NCBI GenBank assembly: GCA_004524515.1
Contig: SDNV01000002.1
Span: 1-64,000, forward strand
Direction: 5' to 3'
Source: Promethearchaeota archaeon
Lineage (GTDB): Archaea > Asgardarchaeota > Lokiarchaeia > Sigynarchaeales > SOKP01
Length of the DNA: 64,000 nucleotides
Shown here in pieces: positions 27,519 through 36,106 of the stretch. Position 1 is the first letter of the stretch. Every line of letters starts with the position of its first letter. The notes under the pieces were generated by a model, which saw only the letters and a list, made by a program, of their open reading frames with translations, did not search any database and was not told the DNA's origin. Made by a program: the position numbers and the translations under genes.

Positions 27519-27706
27519 GTACTAATTGCATCCAAATTCAACTTAACTAATCTTATAATATTACATTTAGCGATTCTGATTTTTTAACGCATAAATTAAA
27601 ATATTGAATTAATATAGAAGAGAGATAAATATTTATAGATAAAACCCAATATTAACCAAATATTATTATTAAAATTTGAATTTTAAACATAAAACTATTC
27701 AAATTA

Positions 27707-28552
27707 ATGCCACAGATTCAAATTAGATGTCCATCATGTCATAAGAATGGAATCATAGAAATAGATGCAAATGCATTAAAGGCTGTAACAAGTGGACTAT
27801 TAGCCATAAATGTTGAGAGCAAAACAATCTGCGAACATTCTTTTATTACTTATGTGGATCGCAATCTTAAAATCCGGGATTACTTCATAGCTGATTTTCA
27901 ATTTGAAATTCCACAAACCCTCACAATAGAAAAAATAAAAGAAGAAAAGATTCCAGAATCAGAAATACTTAATATAGACTTAATTAAACTTAATTTACCT
28001 GCCAACTTAGTTACTTTTATCATAAAATCCATTTTACTTAAGAAAAGAATTCTAATTCTTTTAGAAGAAGAATTTTTGCATAATCAAGTAATAAATTTTT
28101 TCAAATACATTACTCTGGGAGCGTTTAATCTGGATATATCTATCATTTCTAAAATGGAATATAACCAGAACTCTAAAATTTACAAAAATTTTATGGTCTT
28201 TGATGGAGTTGATATTATAAAAAATATTAATAAGGGGATTAATCCAAAAAAATTAGCCATAGAAAAACAGATTGTGCATAATTTCTTTTCTGAAGATGAT
28301 TCCAATTCGAGTTTGATTCTTTTGCGAAACGATATTCAGAAAGCCTATGTACTTTCAAAATCTATTGTTGATATCATTAATAATCTAAAAAAGGATGAAA
28401 AAATTAACATACTAAAAATTTCGAAAGAAATAGAAGAAAGTTATAGTATTAAATTAAGTAATATGTATTTGGATTTCTTAATTGAAATTGTCAAAAATTA
28501 TTTTGAAATTGACATTCCTACTATCTCTCAAAGTTTTCTAAATTCAATTTAA
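27707..28552 (+). CDS. zinc-site tandem paralogue 3 (CPxC...CxH protein)
   Basis: 281 residues, with C8-P-S-C11 and C42-E-H44, then FITYVDRNLKIRDYFIADFQFE. The middle domain (LVTFIIKSILLKKRILILLEEE) and the helical end (YLDFLIEIVKNYFEIDIPTISQSF) match its two neighbours. All three keep a GLLAV/I step between the two halves of the zinc site. A link to GTPase regulation is only a guess from the loose DENN-like look of the middle domain. Confidence 0.75.
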   Translation: MPQIQIRCPSCHKNGIIEIDANALKAVTSGLLAINVESKTICEHSFITYVDRNLKIRDYFIADFQFEIPQTLTIEKIKEEKIPESEILNIDLIKLNLPANLVTFIIKSILLKKRILILLEEEFLHNQVINFFKYITLGAFNLDISIISKMEYNQNSKIYKNFMVFDGVDIIKNINKGINPKKLAIEKQIVHNFFSEDDSNSSLILLRNDIQKAYVLSKSIVDIINNLKKDEKINILKISKEIEESYSIKLSNMYLDFLIEIVKNYFEIDIPTISQSFLNSI

Positions 28553-28738
28553 ATTATTTTTTATTGAATTAAATCTTAAATAGTTTAACTTAGGATGTAT
28601 TAAATGAACATATCCTCTTTTACCTCTTTAAAAGAGATATTATCTATTCTTACACTGTTTTAATAAAAGGAGTAAAAAGGTTTATTAATATTAATTTCAA
28701 CTAAATATATAATCACATAATACTTAGGTTGATATAAA

Positions 28739-29473
28739 ATGGTAATTGCTCTTACTTTAGAAGAATATTTACAAGGAAGCTTAGCACTCATATTTATAAT
28801 CATCTCCTTAATAGTTGGAATAAAATTATTAATGAAATATTTAACCCATAAACAAAATGCTTTACTCTTTGCAGGGTTATCTTGGATTTTTATTGTATCT
28901 CCGTGGTTTAATACTGGGTTTAACTTCTTGTACGTAATCATAGCAGGAGTTTCTATGACAGATCAGGTATATCTTTTAGTAGGGTATTTTTGGATACCTG
29001 TGCCATTAGTATTCTGGTTAGCATTATATACTGACTTAAAATATAAAAAATTACAGAAGAAAATAGTAATCATTACCCTCATTCAGGGAATAGTCTATGA
29101 AATTATATTCCTTTTTTTTATTTTTACCGATATATCTGTAATAGGTACGAAAAGTGGGTATTTCAATGATGAGCTAAATTTACCTTTTTTAATCTATGTG
29201 CTAATTATCCTAATTATAGCAATAACAACAGGATTTTCCTTTGGCCTTGAATCTTTCAAATCAGAAAATCCCGAAATTAAATTGAAAGGAAAATTTATTT
29301 TAGCTGCATGGGCATCATTTTTTATTGGTGGGCTTTTAGATGCAGGATTATTAGTATTAAGTCCCTTGTTTTTAATATTCGTAAGATTGCTCCTAATATC
29401 CAGTGCCTTTGAATTTTATTTTGGATTTTTCTTGCCAAAATGGATTAAAGAGTTATTTTTAAAAGGACAATGA
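28739..29473 (+). CDS. seven-helix membrane protein, unknown function
   Basis: 244 residues with about seven hydrophobic segments and short loops, an N-terminal EEYLQGS before the first helix, and a basic C-terminal KWIKELFLKG. The layout resembles the membrane half of the longin-like fusion protein at 2950-4053 but lacks a soluble C-terminal domain. No enzyme or transporter motif is visible. It ends just before a two-sided T/A-run terminator shared with the convergent clamp loader operon. Confidence 0.65.
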   Translation: MVIALTLEEYLQGSLALIFIIISLIVGIKLLMKYLTHKQNALLFAGLSWIFIVSPWFNTGFNFLYVIIAGVSMTDQVYLLVGYFWIPVPLVFWLALYTDLKYKKLQKKIVIITLIQGIVYEIIFLFFIFTDISVIGTKSGYFNDELNLPFLIYVLIILIIAITTGFSFGLESFKSENPEIKLKGKFILAAWASFFIGGLLDAGLLVLSPLFLIFVRLLLISSAFEFYFGFFLPKWIKELFLKGQ

Positions 29474-29507
29474 TTTTTTCTAAATTTAATTCTATTTTTT
29501 TTTAGTA

Positions 29508-29523
29508 TTTTTTTTTAAAAAAA
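29508..29523. terminator. bidirectional T/A-run terminator
   Basis: Nine T residues followed directly by seven A residues lie in the 54-base gap between convergent genes. Read from either strand this gives a T-tract after the stop, so it can end both transcripts. Confidence 0.5.
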
Positions 29524-29527
29524 GCCT

Positions 29528-30910
29528 CTATTTTAAAATTTTTTTTTCTGCTGCGTTTAAATCTAACCAATCACTAATAAGTTTGAGTTGCTTTCGTGAA
29601 GAACCACATAGGATTCTCAAAAAGGGAACGAAATTTTGTATGGCTTCGAATTGAGATATCTCATATTTTAAATTAATTTTCTCCACAATACTTTTTTCCG
29701 CTGTAGAGAGGGAGTAGGATCCTGAAGTAATATATCTTGGAAAAACAACCCGTCTAAACCCCTGGGTTGCTGGACTTTTTTTTCTAGATAAGGCAACACC
29801 CCCTGCAAAAAGATCATAAAAATAAGGCAATAATGCCCAATATTGATTTTTTCGAATCCTGCCAAATATTTCATCTGCTAAAGATAAATTCTCATAGGCT
29901 TTAGCTATATCTTCGTTTGCATTCAGGAAAGTCGGGAGATTTTCATTGACCCATTTATATAAAAAGTTATAATCTACATCAGATTTATCTGTTAAATCCC
30001 TTGCTTGTTCAAGTGTGTTTACTTTTTGGAATAAATCTCTAATTAATGTAAAAATCTCTTCAGTATTGTCTCGATGCAAACTTAAAATTAAATCCTTATT
30101 ATCATCCTCCAAAAATCCTTGACTGATACCTTGAAGATCATTAATTACCCCCCTTAAATCCCCGTTATTTTTTTTTACAATCAATTCTAAATCTTCATTT
30201 TTAAAATTAGTAATATTCTCTCTTTTGAGGATCTGGTGACCAATTCTCATCATCTGGTCCTCTGGTAAGGGATTTACTTCAAATCTTTGAATGTTTTTAT
30301 ATAAATTTTGAAGATTTTGCTTATACTCATTTGAACACATTATTATAGGAAATTGAGTATTTTCAACTAATTCTAAAATTGCGGGAACCGCACCTCGATC
30401 TTTTGTGCCATAAATCCCATCAACTTCGTCTATTAAAATTAATTTTTGTTTTGATTCTGTAATAAAATCCACTATTCCTCGAGATTTAGTAGTTTCTTTT
30501 AATTTTAATTCAAGGGCTTCCCTAGTACGCGTATCAGAAGCATTAGTTTCAATTACATCCATGTTTAAATCATTCGCAAGCGCATATACTATAGAAGTTT
30601 TACCAATACCGGGAGGCCCTTCTAATAAAACCGCTGCTTTTTCAGGAGGTAAGCTTACTTCCTCTTTTTGTTCTTTTTCTGGTACAGTTCTATTATAAGC
30701 TCTTAATTTTTTATTTTGGTCATTAAGATTTCCAATTTCTTTGAAAAAATTTTTTACAAAATTAGTTAATTCCTCTGCTAAATCAACTCGATGTCCTTTA
30801 ACTTTAGCAGAGGGTAAAACCATATCTTTCATACTTTTGGGACGATATTTTTCAACCCAGGGAATTTCGATTTCTATTTGATTTTTTTTCTTTGCTATTC
30901 TACTCACCAA
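29528..30910 (-). CDS. rfcL: replication factor C large subunit
   Basis: 460 residues. It begins with the RFC box IPWVEKYRPKSMKDMV. Walker A is LEGPPGIGKTS, unusually late because of an insertion of about 60 residues (NFVKNFFKEIGNLNDQNKK and on) between the first helix and the P-loop. Walker B is LILIDEVDG. The C-terminal collar region is typical of archaeal RfcL. The complex loads the PCNA clamp. The start is TTG at 30910 or GTG at 30907, with an ATA further in behind GGTGA. It is the last gene of a four-gene operon, with a 6-base gap after the middle subunit gene. Confidence 0.93.
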   Translation of the reverse strand: MVSRIAKKKNQIEIEIPWVEKYRPKSMKDMVLPSAKVKGHRVDLAEELTNFVKNFFKEIGNLNDQNKKLRAYNRTVPEKEQKEEVSLPPEKAAVLLEGPPGIGKTSIVYALANDLNMDVIETNASDTRTREALELKLKETTKSRGIVDFITESKQKLILIDEVDGIYGTKDRGAVPAILELVENTQFPIIMCSNEYKQNLQNLYKNIQRFEVNPLPEDQMMRIGHQILKRENITNFKNEDLELIVKKNNGDLRGVINDLQGISQGFLEDDNKDLILSLHRDNTEEIFTLIRDLFQKVNTLEQARDLTDKSDVDYNFLYKWVNENLPTFLNANEDIAKAYENLSLADEIFGRIRKNQYWALLPYFYDLFAGGVALSRKKSPATQGFRRVVFPRYITSGSYSLSTAEKSIVEKINLKYEISQFEAIQNFVPFLRILCGSSRKQLKLISDWLDLNAAEKKILK

Positions 30911-30916
30911 AAGTAG

Positions 30917-31963
30917 TTATAAATTTTCTGAAAATAGACATATTTTAGATAGAAGAGCATTTATCTGGATATCTTGATCTATCCCATCTAATGCGCGAAA
31001 ATCAGCATCCGCTATTAAATTAATCAAATTGCTTTTCGTAAATTTGCTTAAGGGTAATTTCATGATTTCATCAAGGATTAAGTTAAATAAATCGTGAGCA
31101 TTGTATTTATAATTTGATATAATGTTTCTGGCTAATTCCCTTGCTTTTGGAAAATCCCCTCGTAGAGCTAATAATAGTAAACTTCTAATTGTGCTATTTT
31201 GAAATTTCTGAAAATTTTCATATAATATTTCGATATCAACAGTTTTTCCATTTATACTGCATAATTGTAATAAATCAATTGCGTTTGAAATTTGCCCCTC
31301 ACATAATTTATATAAAATTTCTATAACGCCATCTTCTAGTTGGACAGATTCTTTTTTTGAAATATTAATTACTAATTCTTTAAAAGATGTAAAGTCTACC
31401 TGAGAAATTAAAAATATTTGGCATCTACTAATAATGGGCTCAATTACTCCCGAAATTTTAGTTGTAATTAAAATCATACGACAATTTGAACCATACTTCT
31501 CCATAAGTCTTCGAAATCCTTGTTGGTTTGTCCCTAAAACCTCGAAATTTTTAACTATGAGTATTTTGAATGGAACATCTCCTAAAACTTTTAGTTGGAC
31601 AAAGGGTTTTACTTTAACTTGAATAAATGCGGGGGTTGTTATCCTTTTTCCTGCGATACTGCCAATTTTGCTAGTAGAAACGTATGCTTCTGATCTCGCT
31701 AAATCCCTTTCTTCCTCGGTTAGCGGTTCATTAGCATATACTAATTTATAATTTGCATCTGCATATTTTCCGAGAAATTCTTTAGAAAATAGACGTGCAA
31801 TAGTCGTTTTTCCAATACCTTCAGATCCCACAAATAATAAATGAGGAAAGTTTCGATTTTTAATTATATCTTTTAAATCTTTTATAATAGTTTGCCTTCC
31901 ACACACCTCGTCTAAAGTCTTCGGAAGATACTTGATACGCCATATTGGAATCTCATCAGTCAA
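30917..31963 (-). CDS. divergent replication factor C small-type subunit with degenerate Walker B
   Basis: 348 residues. It starts IPIWRIKYLPKTLDEV, a weakened RFC box. Walker A is intact (VGSEGIGKTT), but Walker B reads KILIVKNFEVLG where DEAD is expected, so its own ATP hydrolysis is doubtful. The arginine finger motif is kept as ISRC. A lysine- and valine-rich insertion (residues about 80-125) replaces the usual loop. In the operon it lies between rfcS and rfcL. Three-subunit archaeal clamp loaders are known from methanosarcinal and haloarchaeal lineages, and eukaryotes also have a subunit without ATPase activity. It is likely a structural clamp loader subunit. TTG start. Confidence 0.85.
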   Translation of the reverse strand: MTDEIPIWRIKYLPKTLDEVCGRQTIIKDLKDIIKNRNFPHLLFVGSEGIGKTTIARLFSKEFLGKYADANYKLVYANEPLTEEERDLARSEAYVSTSKIGSIAGKRITTPAFIQVKVKPFVQLKVLGDVPFKILIVKNFEVLGTNQQGFRRLMEKYGSNCRMILITTKISGVIEPIISRCQIFLISQVDFTSFKELVINISKKESVQLEDGVIEILYKLCEGQISNAIDLLQLCSINGKTVDIEILYENFQKFQNSTIRSLLLLALRGDFPKARELARNIISNYKYNAHDLFNLILDEIMKLPLSKFTKSNLINLIADADFRALDGIDQDIQINALLSKICLFSENL

Positions 31964-31992
31964 AAATCATCACTTATCAATTTTGTTTGGAG

Positions 31993-32982
31993 TTAAGCTT
32001 TCTGCTTATTTATTTTTTGTATTATATCTGCCATCAAAGCAGTAATTTGAATTTTTTCATCTGCTCCTTGGCTGATTCTATAATCAATCTCTCCTAATAC
32101 ATTATATAAACAAATTTCATCTTTTTGCTCAATTTTTAATCGAGGTAAATTCTCTAAAATTTGGCGAATAAAATTTCTACTGTCTAGATTTTCAACTTTT
32201 TCTAAAATCAAATTTGTTCGAATAAAATCACATTCACTTATTGCCTCAAATAAGCCTTCCAATGTCTCTTCATCTAAAAATCCTGAAATTCTTAAAAGCT
32301 CGTTAATATCTAACTGTTCTAATAATTCAAGAGCGACTGCGCTTTGCAGAGCATTTATCGCCTTCCTTAAATCTCCTCCTGATATAAAATATAAGATATC
32401 AAAGAAGGTGTCAGATTTTTCTGCTGGAATCTCTAAATTCTCTTGTTTGACAATAAATTTAAGTCGGTCGACAATAACTTCTTTAGAAAGGCTCACAAAT
32501 CTAAATACCGCACATCTAGAAATTATGGGATCAATGATGCGATTTATATAATTACACATTAAAATAAATTTTACATTGTTTGATGTTTTTTCTATAATTC
32601 TTCTTAAAGCTTGTTGAACTTGAGTGGGAATATTATCCGCTTCGTCTAAAATAACAATTTTTAAGAAATCCTGATTTATTATCATGCTTTGATTAACGAA
32701 ATCCTTTATAACACTTCTTACATAATCCATTCTCACCGTATCGGAAGCATTAAGTTCTAATAAATCCCTATAATATCTATCTCCTTTCAACAGCCTTTTA
32801 GCGATAATTAAGGCAGCGCTTGTCTTTCCCGTACCCGCGGGGCCTGTAAAAATCATGTGAGGCATATTCCCGCTTTTTACAAAATCTTTTAAATTTTTTA
32901 TAGCAACATTTTGACTTACAATATCGTCAAAATCCTTAGGCCGATATTTTTCAACCCAGGGAATCTCTAATTTAAAAGACAT
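31993..32982 (-). CDS. rfcS: replication factor C small subunit
   Basis: 329 residues with all clamp loader motifs: RFC box IPWVEKYRPKDFDDIV, Walker A TGPAGTGKTS, Walker B IVILDEADN, sensor 1 LMCNYINRI and the ISRC arginine finger. It should form most of the heteropentamer that loads PCNA onto primed DNA. It follows the GNAT gene by 20 bases and precedes the divergent small subunit by 29 bases, so the four genes are likely cotranscribed. ATG start, length normal for the family. Confidence 0.95.
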   Translation of the reverse strand: MSFKLEIPWVEKYRPKDFDDIVSQNVAIKNLKDFVKSGNMPHMIFTGPAGTGKTSAALIIAKRLLKGDRYYRDLLELNASDTVRMDYVRSVIKDFVNQSMIINQDFLKIVILDEADNIPTQVQQALRRIIEKTSNNVKFILMCNYINRIIDPIISRCAVFRFVSLSKEVIVDRLKFIVKQENLEIPAEKSDTFFDILYFISGGDLRKAINALQSAVALELLEQLDINELLRISGFLDEETLEGLFEAISECDFIRTNLILEKVENLDSRNFIRQILENLPRLKIEQKDEICLYNVLGEIDYRISQGADEKIQITALMADIIQKINKQKA

Positions 32983-33002
32983 TTGATTTCTTCCTTTTAT
33001 CT

Positions 33003-33470
33003 CTAATCATTCGGATAATCTTTAGTAAGATCTAATTCTAAAACTTCATAAACTTTTTTAAAATTCATTTTCTCATATAGTTTGGATGCTTCTACTGCTT
33101 GATCTTTTATATTTACTTTGACCTTTTCAACTTTGATTCTTTTTAAATGTTCGAGAGCTTTTTTTAATAAAAGTTGTCCTACTCCTTGACCCCGATATTC
33201 ATTTTTCAGATAAAGTTGCTTAATATATCCTTCTGACATTCCAAACGGATCAATTCTAAGTTCAGCTATAATCATACCCGCAATTTCATTATTATCTTCA
33301 TTTATAGCAATTAAAATCCCATGCCTTTGCAGAGGATCATATAATCTTCTTTGAATTCCCCAATCAAAACGTTTAGGATCAAATTGTTGTCCGAGCCCTT
33401 CTACTAATTGTTGTGTAAATTCTCTTAAAAAATCAATATCATCTGGAGAAGCAATTTCTACTTTAATCAA
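33003..33470 (-). CDS. GNAT-family N-acetyltransferase
   Basis: 155 residues with the acetyl-CoA binding motif A pattern YRGQGVGQLLL near residue 95, preceded by the strand IKQLYLKNE and followed by LYEKMNFKKVYEV, the usual motif B. The substrate is unknown; both small molecules and protein N-termini are possible. It opens the clamp loader operon, which hints at a link to replication but proves nothing. The first start is TTG at 33470, with no clear ribosome site. Confidence 0.85.
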   Translation of the reverse strand: MIKVEIASPDDIDFLREFTQQLVEGLGQQFDPKRFDWGIQRRLYDPLQRHGILIAINEDNNEIAGMIIAELRIDPFGMSEGYIKQLYLKNEYRGQGVGQLLLKKALEHLKRIKVEKVKVNIKDQAVEASKLYEKMNFKKVYEVLELDLTKDYPND

Positions 33471-33764
33471 TTTTAATTCAGCTTCAAATTCTTTATATAT
33501 TTCAAATTTTATAAGATAAATAAGTAATTTATATATTTTATTTATTTCAATTAATAAAATTTTTTTATTTATTTCAAAATAAATCGACTATAAATCAAAA
33601 ATCTCATATTCTATTTCTTACAAAAACAGAAATTAGATTGATATAAATTATTAAGGACGGTTTGTATGAAAACATAATTTATTATATAAGATTTACAAAT
33701 TAACTAAATTGAAAGATATAGTAAATTTAACATTGAATTAAAAAAAGCGCGGAATTTTCTTTAT

Positions 33765-34034
33765 TTATCTTGCTGAGACACCGTCCCATGCCTTTACCTC
33801 AGGATCAACATGACCACAACTCGGGCATTGTTGATTCACTTCCCAGGCTTCAAGTGCGGGATGAACCCTTGTGTAAAGACCACCACATTTTTCACAAACA
33901 AGAAATTTTGCTCCACAACCATCACACATCTCGAGCATACCTTTCTCAACAAATCGACAGGTTCTTTTCATCCATTCGTCATTAACAATTCTAAAACTTT
34001 TTCCCCCACATTCAGAACAAACCTTTTCAACCAA
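33765..34034 (-). CDS. multi-zinc-ribbon protein
   Basis: 89 residues with eleven cysteines, ten of them in five CxxC pairs: CSEC, CDGC, CEKC and CPSC, plus single TC and other sites. Two or more zinc ribbons are likely. The TTG start at 34034 lies about 10 bases after GGTG. No known family is recognised; it could bind nucleic acid or proteins. It stands alone in an A+T-rich area. Confidence 0.65.
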   Translation of the reverse strand: MVEKVCSECGGKSFRIVNDEWMKRTCRFVEKGMLEMCDGCGAKFLVCEKCGGLYTRVHPALEAWEVNQQCPSCGHVDPEVKAWDGVSAR

Positions 34035-34194
34035 AAATGAGCACCAATTTTTTAGTTTTTTTTAATTTGATCTATTTGATTAGGTTAGTTGAATATGTAA
34101 TAAATTTTTTAATTAAAAATGTTTAGTTTTCCACTGAATAAAACTTGTCAACATATTACAACTTAAAAGAGCTCAATAATATATTAGTAATTTA

Positions 34195-34518
34195 TTACAT
34201 TTTTAATTTTTTAGTTGCGCCCGTTCCTTTGACTTCGGGATTTATTTGTTCTAGTTCTCCAATTAATTGGAACACTTTATCATCACTTAAAGCTTCGCTA
34301 AATTTTACTAACATTTCTTTGCTTCCAACAAATAACCCCTTTCTTTTCATGGGTTTTCCATCATCAGTTAAAGGATTAATTTCTAATTGCAATAAAGCTG
34401 GTCTGGTTTTTGTGGCAGGAACCTTCACAACAAATACACCTTGTACTGGGGTCTCCATTTTTTCCCAATCTTGCCCATTTTTAAGGTGTTCTGTTAATTG
34501 AGCTTGTATTTCAGGCAT
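34195..34518 (-). CDS. small conserved protein, unknown function
   Basis: 107 residues starting MPEIQAQLTEHLKNG. The core GVFVVKVPATKTRPALLQLEINP, then KRKGLFVGSKEMLVKF, suggests a compact beta-sheet plus helix domain. The pattern of strands followed by KG-hydrophobic and a helix is faintly like PC4-type nucleic-acid binding proteins, but I would not name it. It is divergent from the ribbon-helix-helix gene, with a likely shared control region between. Confidence 0.65.
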   Translation of the reverse strand: MPEIQAQLTEHLKNGQDWEKMETPVQGVFVVKVPATKTRPALLQLEINPLTDDGKPMKRKGLFVGSKEMLVKFSEALSDDKVFQLIGELEQINPEVKGTGATKKLKM

Positions 34519-34581
34519 TTATTACTCACCATTATAGATTCTATTAGATTTTTATTTTCTTATTTATTTTTTTTCATATAA

Positions 34582-34620
34582 TATATTATGTATTATATGT
34601 TACGTTATGTACATTATATA
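34582..34620. promoter_or_regulatory. imperfect inverted repeat, candidate operator
   Basis: TATATTATGTA at 34582-34592 and TACATTATATA at 34610-34620 are reverse complements with one mismatch. They lie between two divergent genes, one of which encodes a ribbon-helix-helix protein. Autoregulation through such a site is common for that family. The A+T content makes chance possible. Confidence 0.35.
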
Positions 34621-34740
34621 TATACTTTTTTATGATCTTTTTTGTCGGGATTCTTGGGGTCGGTTTCCACTGAAATGCTTAAATATCACCTCCATATATA
34701 TAATTATATAAAAATTTTCAAAGATTAGGTGATTAATATT

Positions 34741-34962
34741 ATGAAATTAATATCTGTAAATCTTCCCGAAGCTTATATTAAGGTTTTGGAGATACTAGTT
34801 GCGGAAGGAAAATTTCCTAATAGAAGTGAAGCGATTAGAGTAGCAATTAGAGATTTAATCAAGACAGAATATTTAATTGAGGAGTCAGTTAAAAGAAATC
34901 TTAGCCCAGCTTCAATTGAAACTCAAATTGAAAATGAACTTCAAGAAAAAATGCTAATTTAA
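34741..34962 (+). CDS. CopG/ribbon-helix-helix DNA-binding protein
   Basis: 73 residues from the ATG at 34741, which lies eight bases after AGGTGA (34727-34732). The upstream in-frame GTG is part of that site, so it is not the start. The N-terminal strand MKLISVNLP, helix AYIKVLEILVAEGKFPNRSEAIRVAIRDLI and the turn PNRSEA are the hallmark of ribbon-helix-helix repressors such as archaeal NikR-like and CopG-like proteins. The C-terminal tail is a short acidic helix. It probably binds DNA as a dimer and regulates itself or its divergent neighbour. No metal-binding domain is present. Confidence 0.88.
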   Translation: MKLISVNLPEAYIKVLEILVAEGKFPNRSEAIRVAIRDLIKTEYLIEESVKRNLSPASIETQIENELQEKMLI

Positions 34963-35108
34963 TTAAGATAATGTTTTTTTTAAGCAAGAGTAGTTATAGG
35001 GCTATTAGAAGAATTAAGTAATTCAACAGCTATTCTATTCGAAGAAAGATTATTTCAAAATCTTTTTTTTTATTTTTATTTTTTTATTTCAGTCATACAA
35101 CGAGGAGG

Positions 35109-35783
35109 CTATTTTTTTTTTAGGCTTTCTAATTCTTCTTTTAAATATTTTAATTGCTCTTCCATCGTAATATCCGCCTTTTTATGCTGATCAATATCAT
35201 GAAATATCGCTTGGACATAGGTTTGATTACCAATCTCCACTAAAGATGCTTGCAGGTTTGACCATATCAAAGTTCCATCTTTTTTTCGTAATTGGATATC
35301 AACACGGTGTAATGTCTCTCCACTTATCATACGTTTAAAGAGGTCTATAAGTAATTGCAAGTCTTTTAACTGAATAGCTTGAACTTTTCTGAACTCTTTA
35401 CCAATCAATTCACTTTTTTTATACTCGAACAGTTCTACAGTTCTTGGATTACAATCCACAATTTCTCCTACAGAGTTAATTAAAAGAATGGAAAAAGGAG
35501 TATTCTCATATAAAGCCCGGTGTCGTTCCCCGGATTCCTTTAAATGTTTTTCTGCAATTCTAAGCTCAGTGATATTTTTAGCAATACCTAGAAATGCGTA
35601 AATCTTTCCTTTTTTTTTAACCGGGATAGAATAAGTTTCAATATAAATATAATTACCATCCTTAGTCCTAAGTTTATATTCACCTGGTTCAGCTTGCTTA
35701 CCCGTTTCAGCTATCTTTTTTGTAACTTTAATAGCCCTCTTAAATTGTTCTTCGTCAATTAAGTCATTAAAAGAGAGATTCAT
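35109..35783 (-). CDS. PAS-domain protein, downstream part of an interrupted reading frame
   Basis: 224 residues holding most of a first PAS domain and a complete second one (YENTPFSILLINSVGEIVDCNPRTVELFEYKKSELIG), with a C-terminal coiled coil (EEQLKYLKEELESLKKK). No kinase or other output domain is present. The frame continues without shift upstream to an ATG at 35933, but an in-frame TGA at 35805-35807 cuts the first PAS domain. The whole protein would be 274 residues. PAS modules sense ligands, redox or light. This may be a recent pseudogene, a read-through gene or a sequencing error. Confidence 0.75.
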   Translation of the reverse strand: MNLSFNDLIDEEQFKRAIKVTKKIAETGKQAEPGEYKLRTKDGNYIYIETYSIPVKKKGKIYAFLGIAKNITELRIAEKHLKESGERHRALYENTPFSILLINSVGEIVDCNPRTVELFEYKKSELIGKEFRKVQAIQLKDLQLLIDLFKRMISGETLHRVDIQLRKKDGTLIWSNLQASLVEIGNQTYVQAIFHDIDQHKKADITMEEQLKYLKEELESLKKK

Positions 35784-35933
35784 TAGCTCTTCTTTTTCAT
35801 AACCTCAGGCTTCTAGAGCAATATCATTAGCATCGATAAAATTTCCTTTCAAATCGTTAACATATATAAAATCTAAGGAATATTCAAATATGTCCTTATA
35901 CTTTTCCCTAATCTCATCTTTTATATTTGACAT
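35784..35933 (-). other. N-terminal PAS fragment upstream of in-frame TGA
   Basis: From ATG 35933 the frame encodes YSLDFIYVNDLKGNFIDAND and IALEA, then TGA (35805-35807), then GYEKEELM in the same frame. This is the normal start of a PAS domain, where the stop position usually holds Leu or another large hydrophobic residue. A one-base change from TTA (Leu) or TGG (Trp) would explain it. Confidence 0.75.
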
Positions 35934-36106
35934 ATCTAACTTGTAAATACTTTACAAAATAATTTTAATAAGTATTCTCTAACCCTTGTTAATTATTGAT
36001 TGATAATAATATATACCTTTTGGTGAAAACATTAGTTCTCTTCCTATTTATAGTTTAATTTTCAAAAATTAAATAGAAAGAATGATCCTCCTATATCACC
36101 TATCTT

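Noticed and set aside
33770..34040. Plus-strand frames over the zinc-ribbon gene
   Set aside because: The minus-strand product has regular CxxC pairs, whereas the plus-strand frames have no pattern and no ribosome site.
35805..35807. TGA read as selenocysteine
   Set aside because: The position matches a hydrophobic residue in PAS domains, not a redox Cys, and I see no SECIS-like structure nearby.
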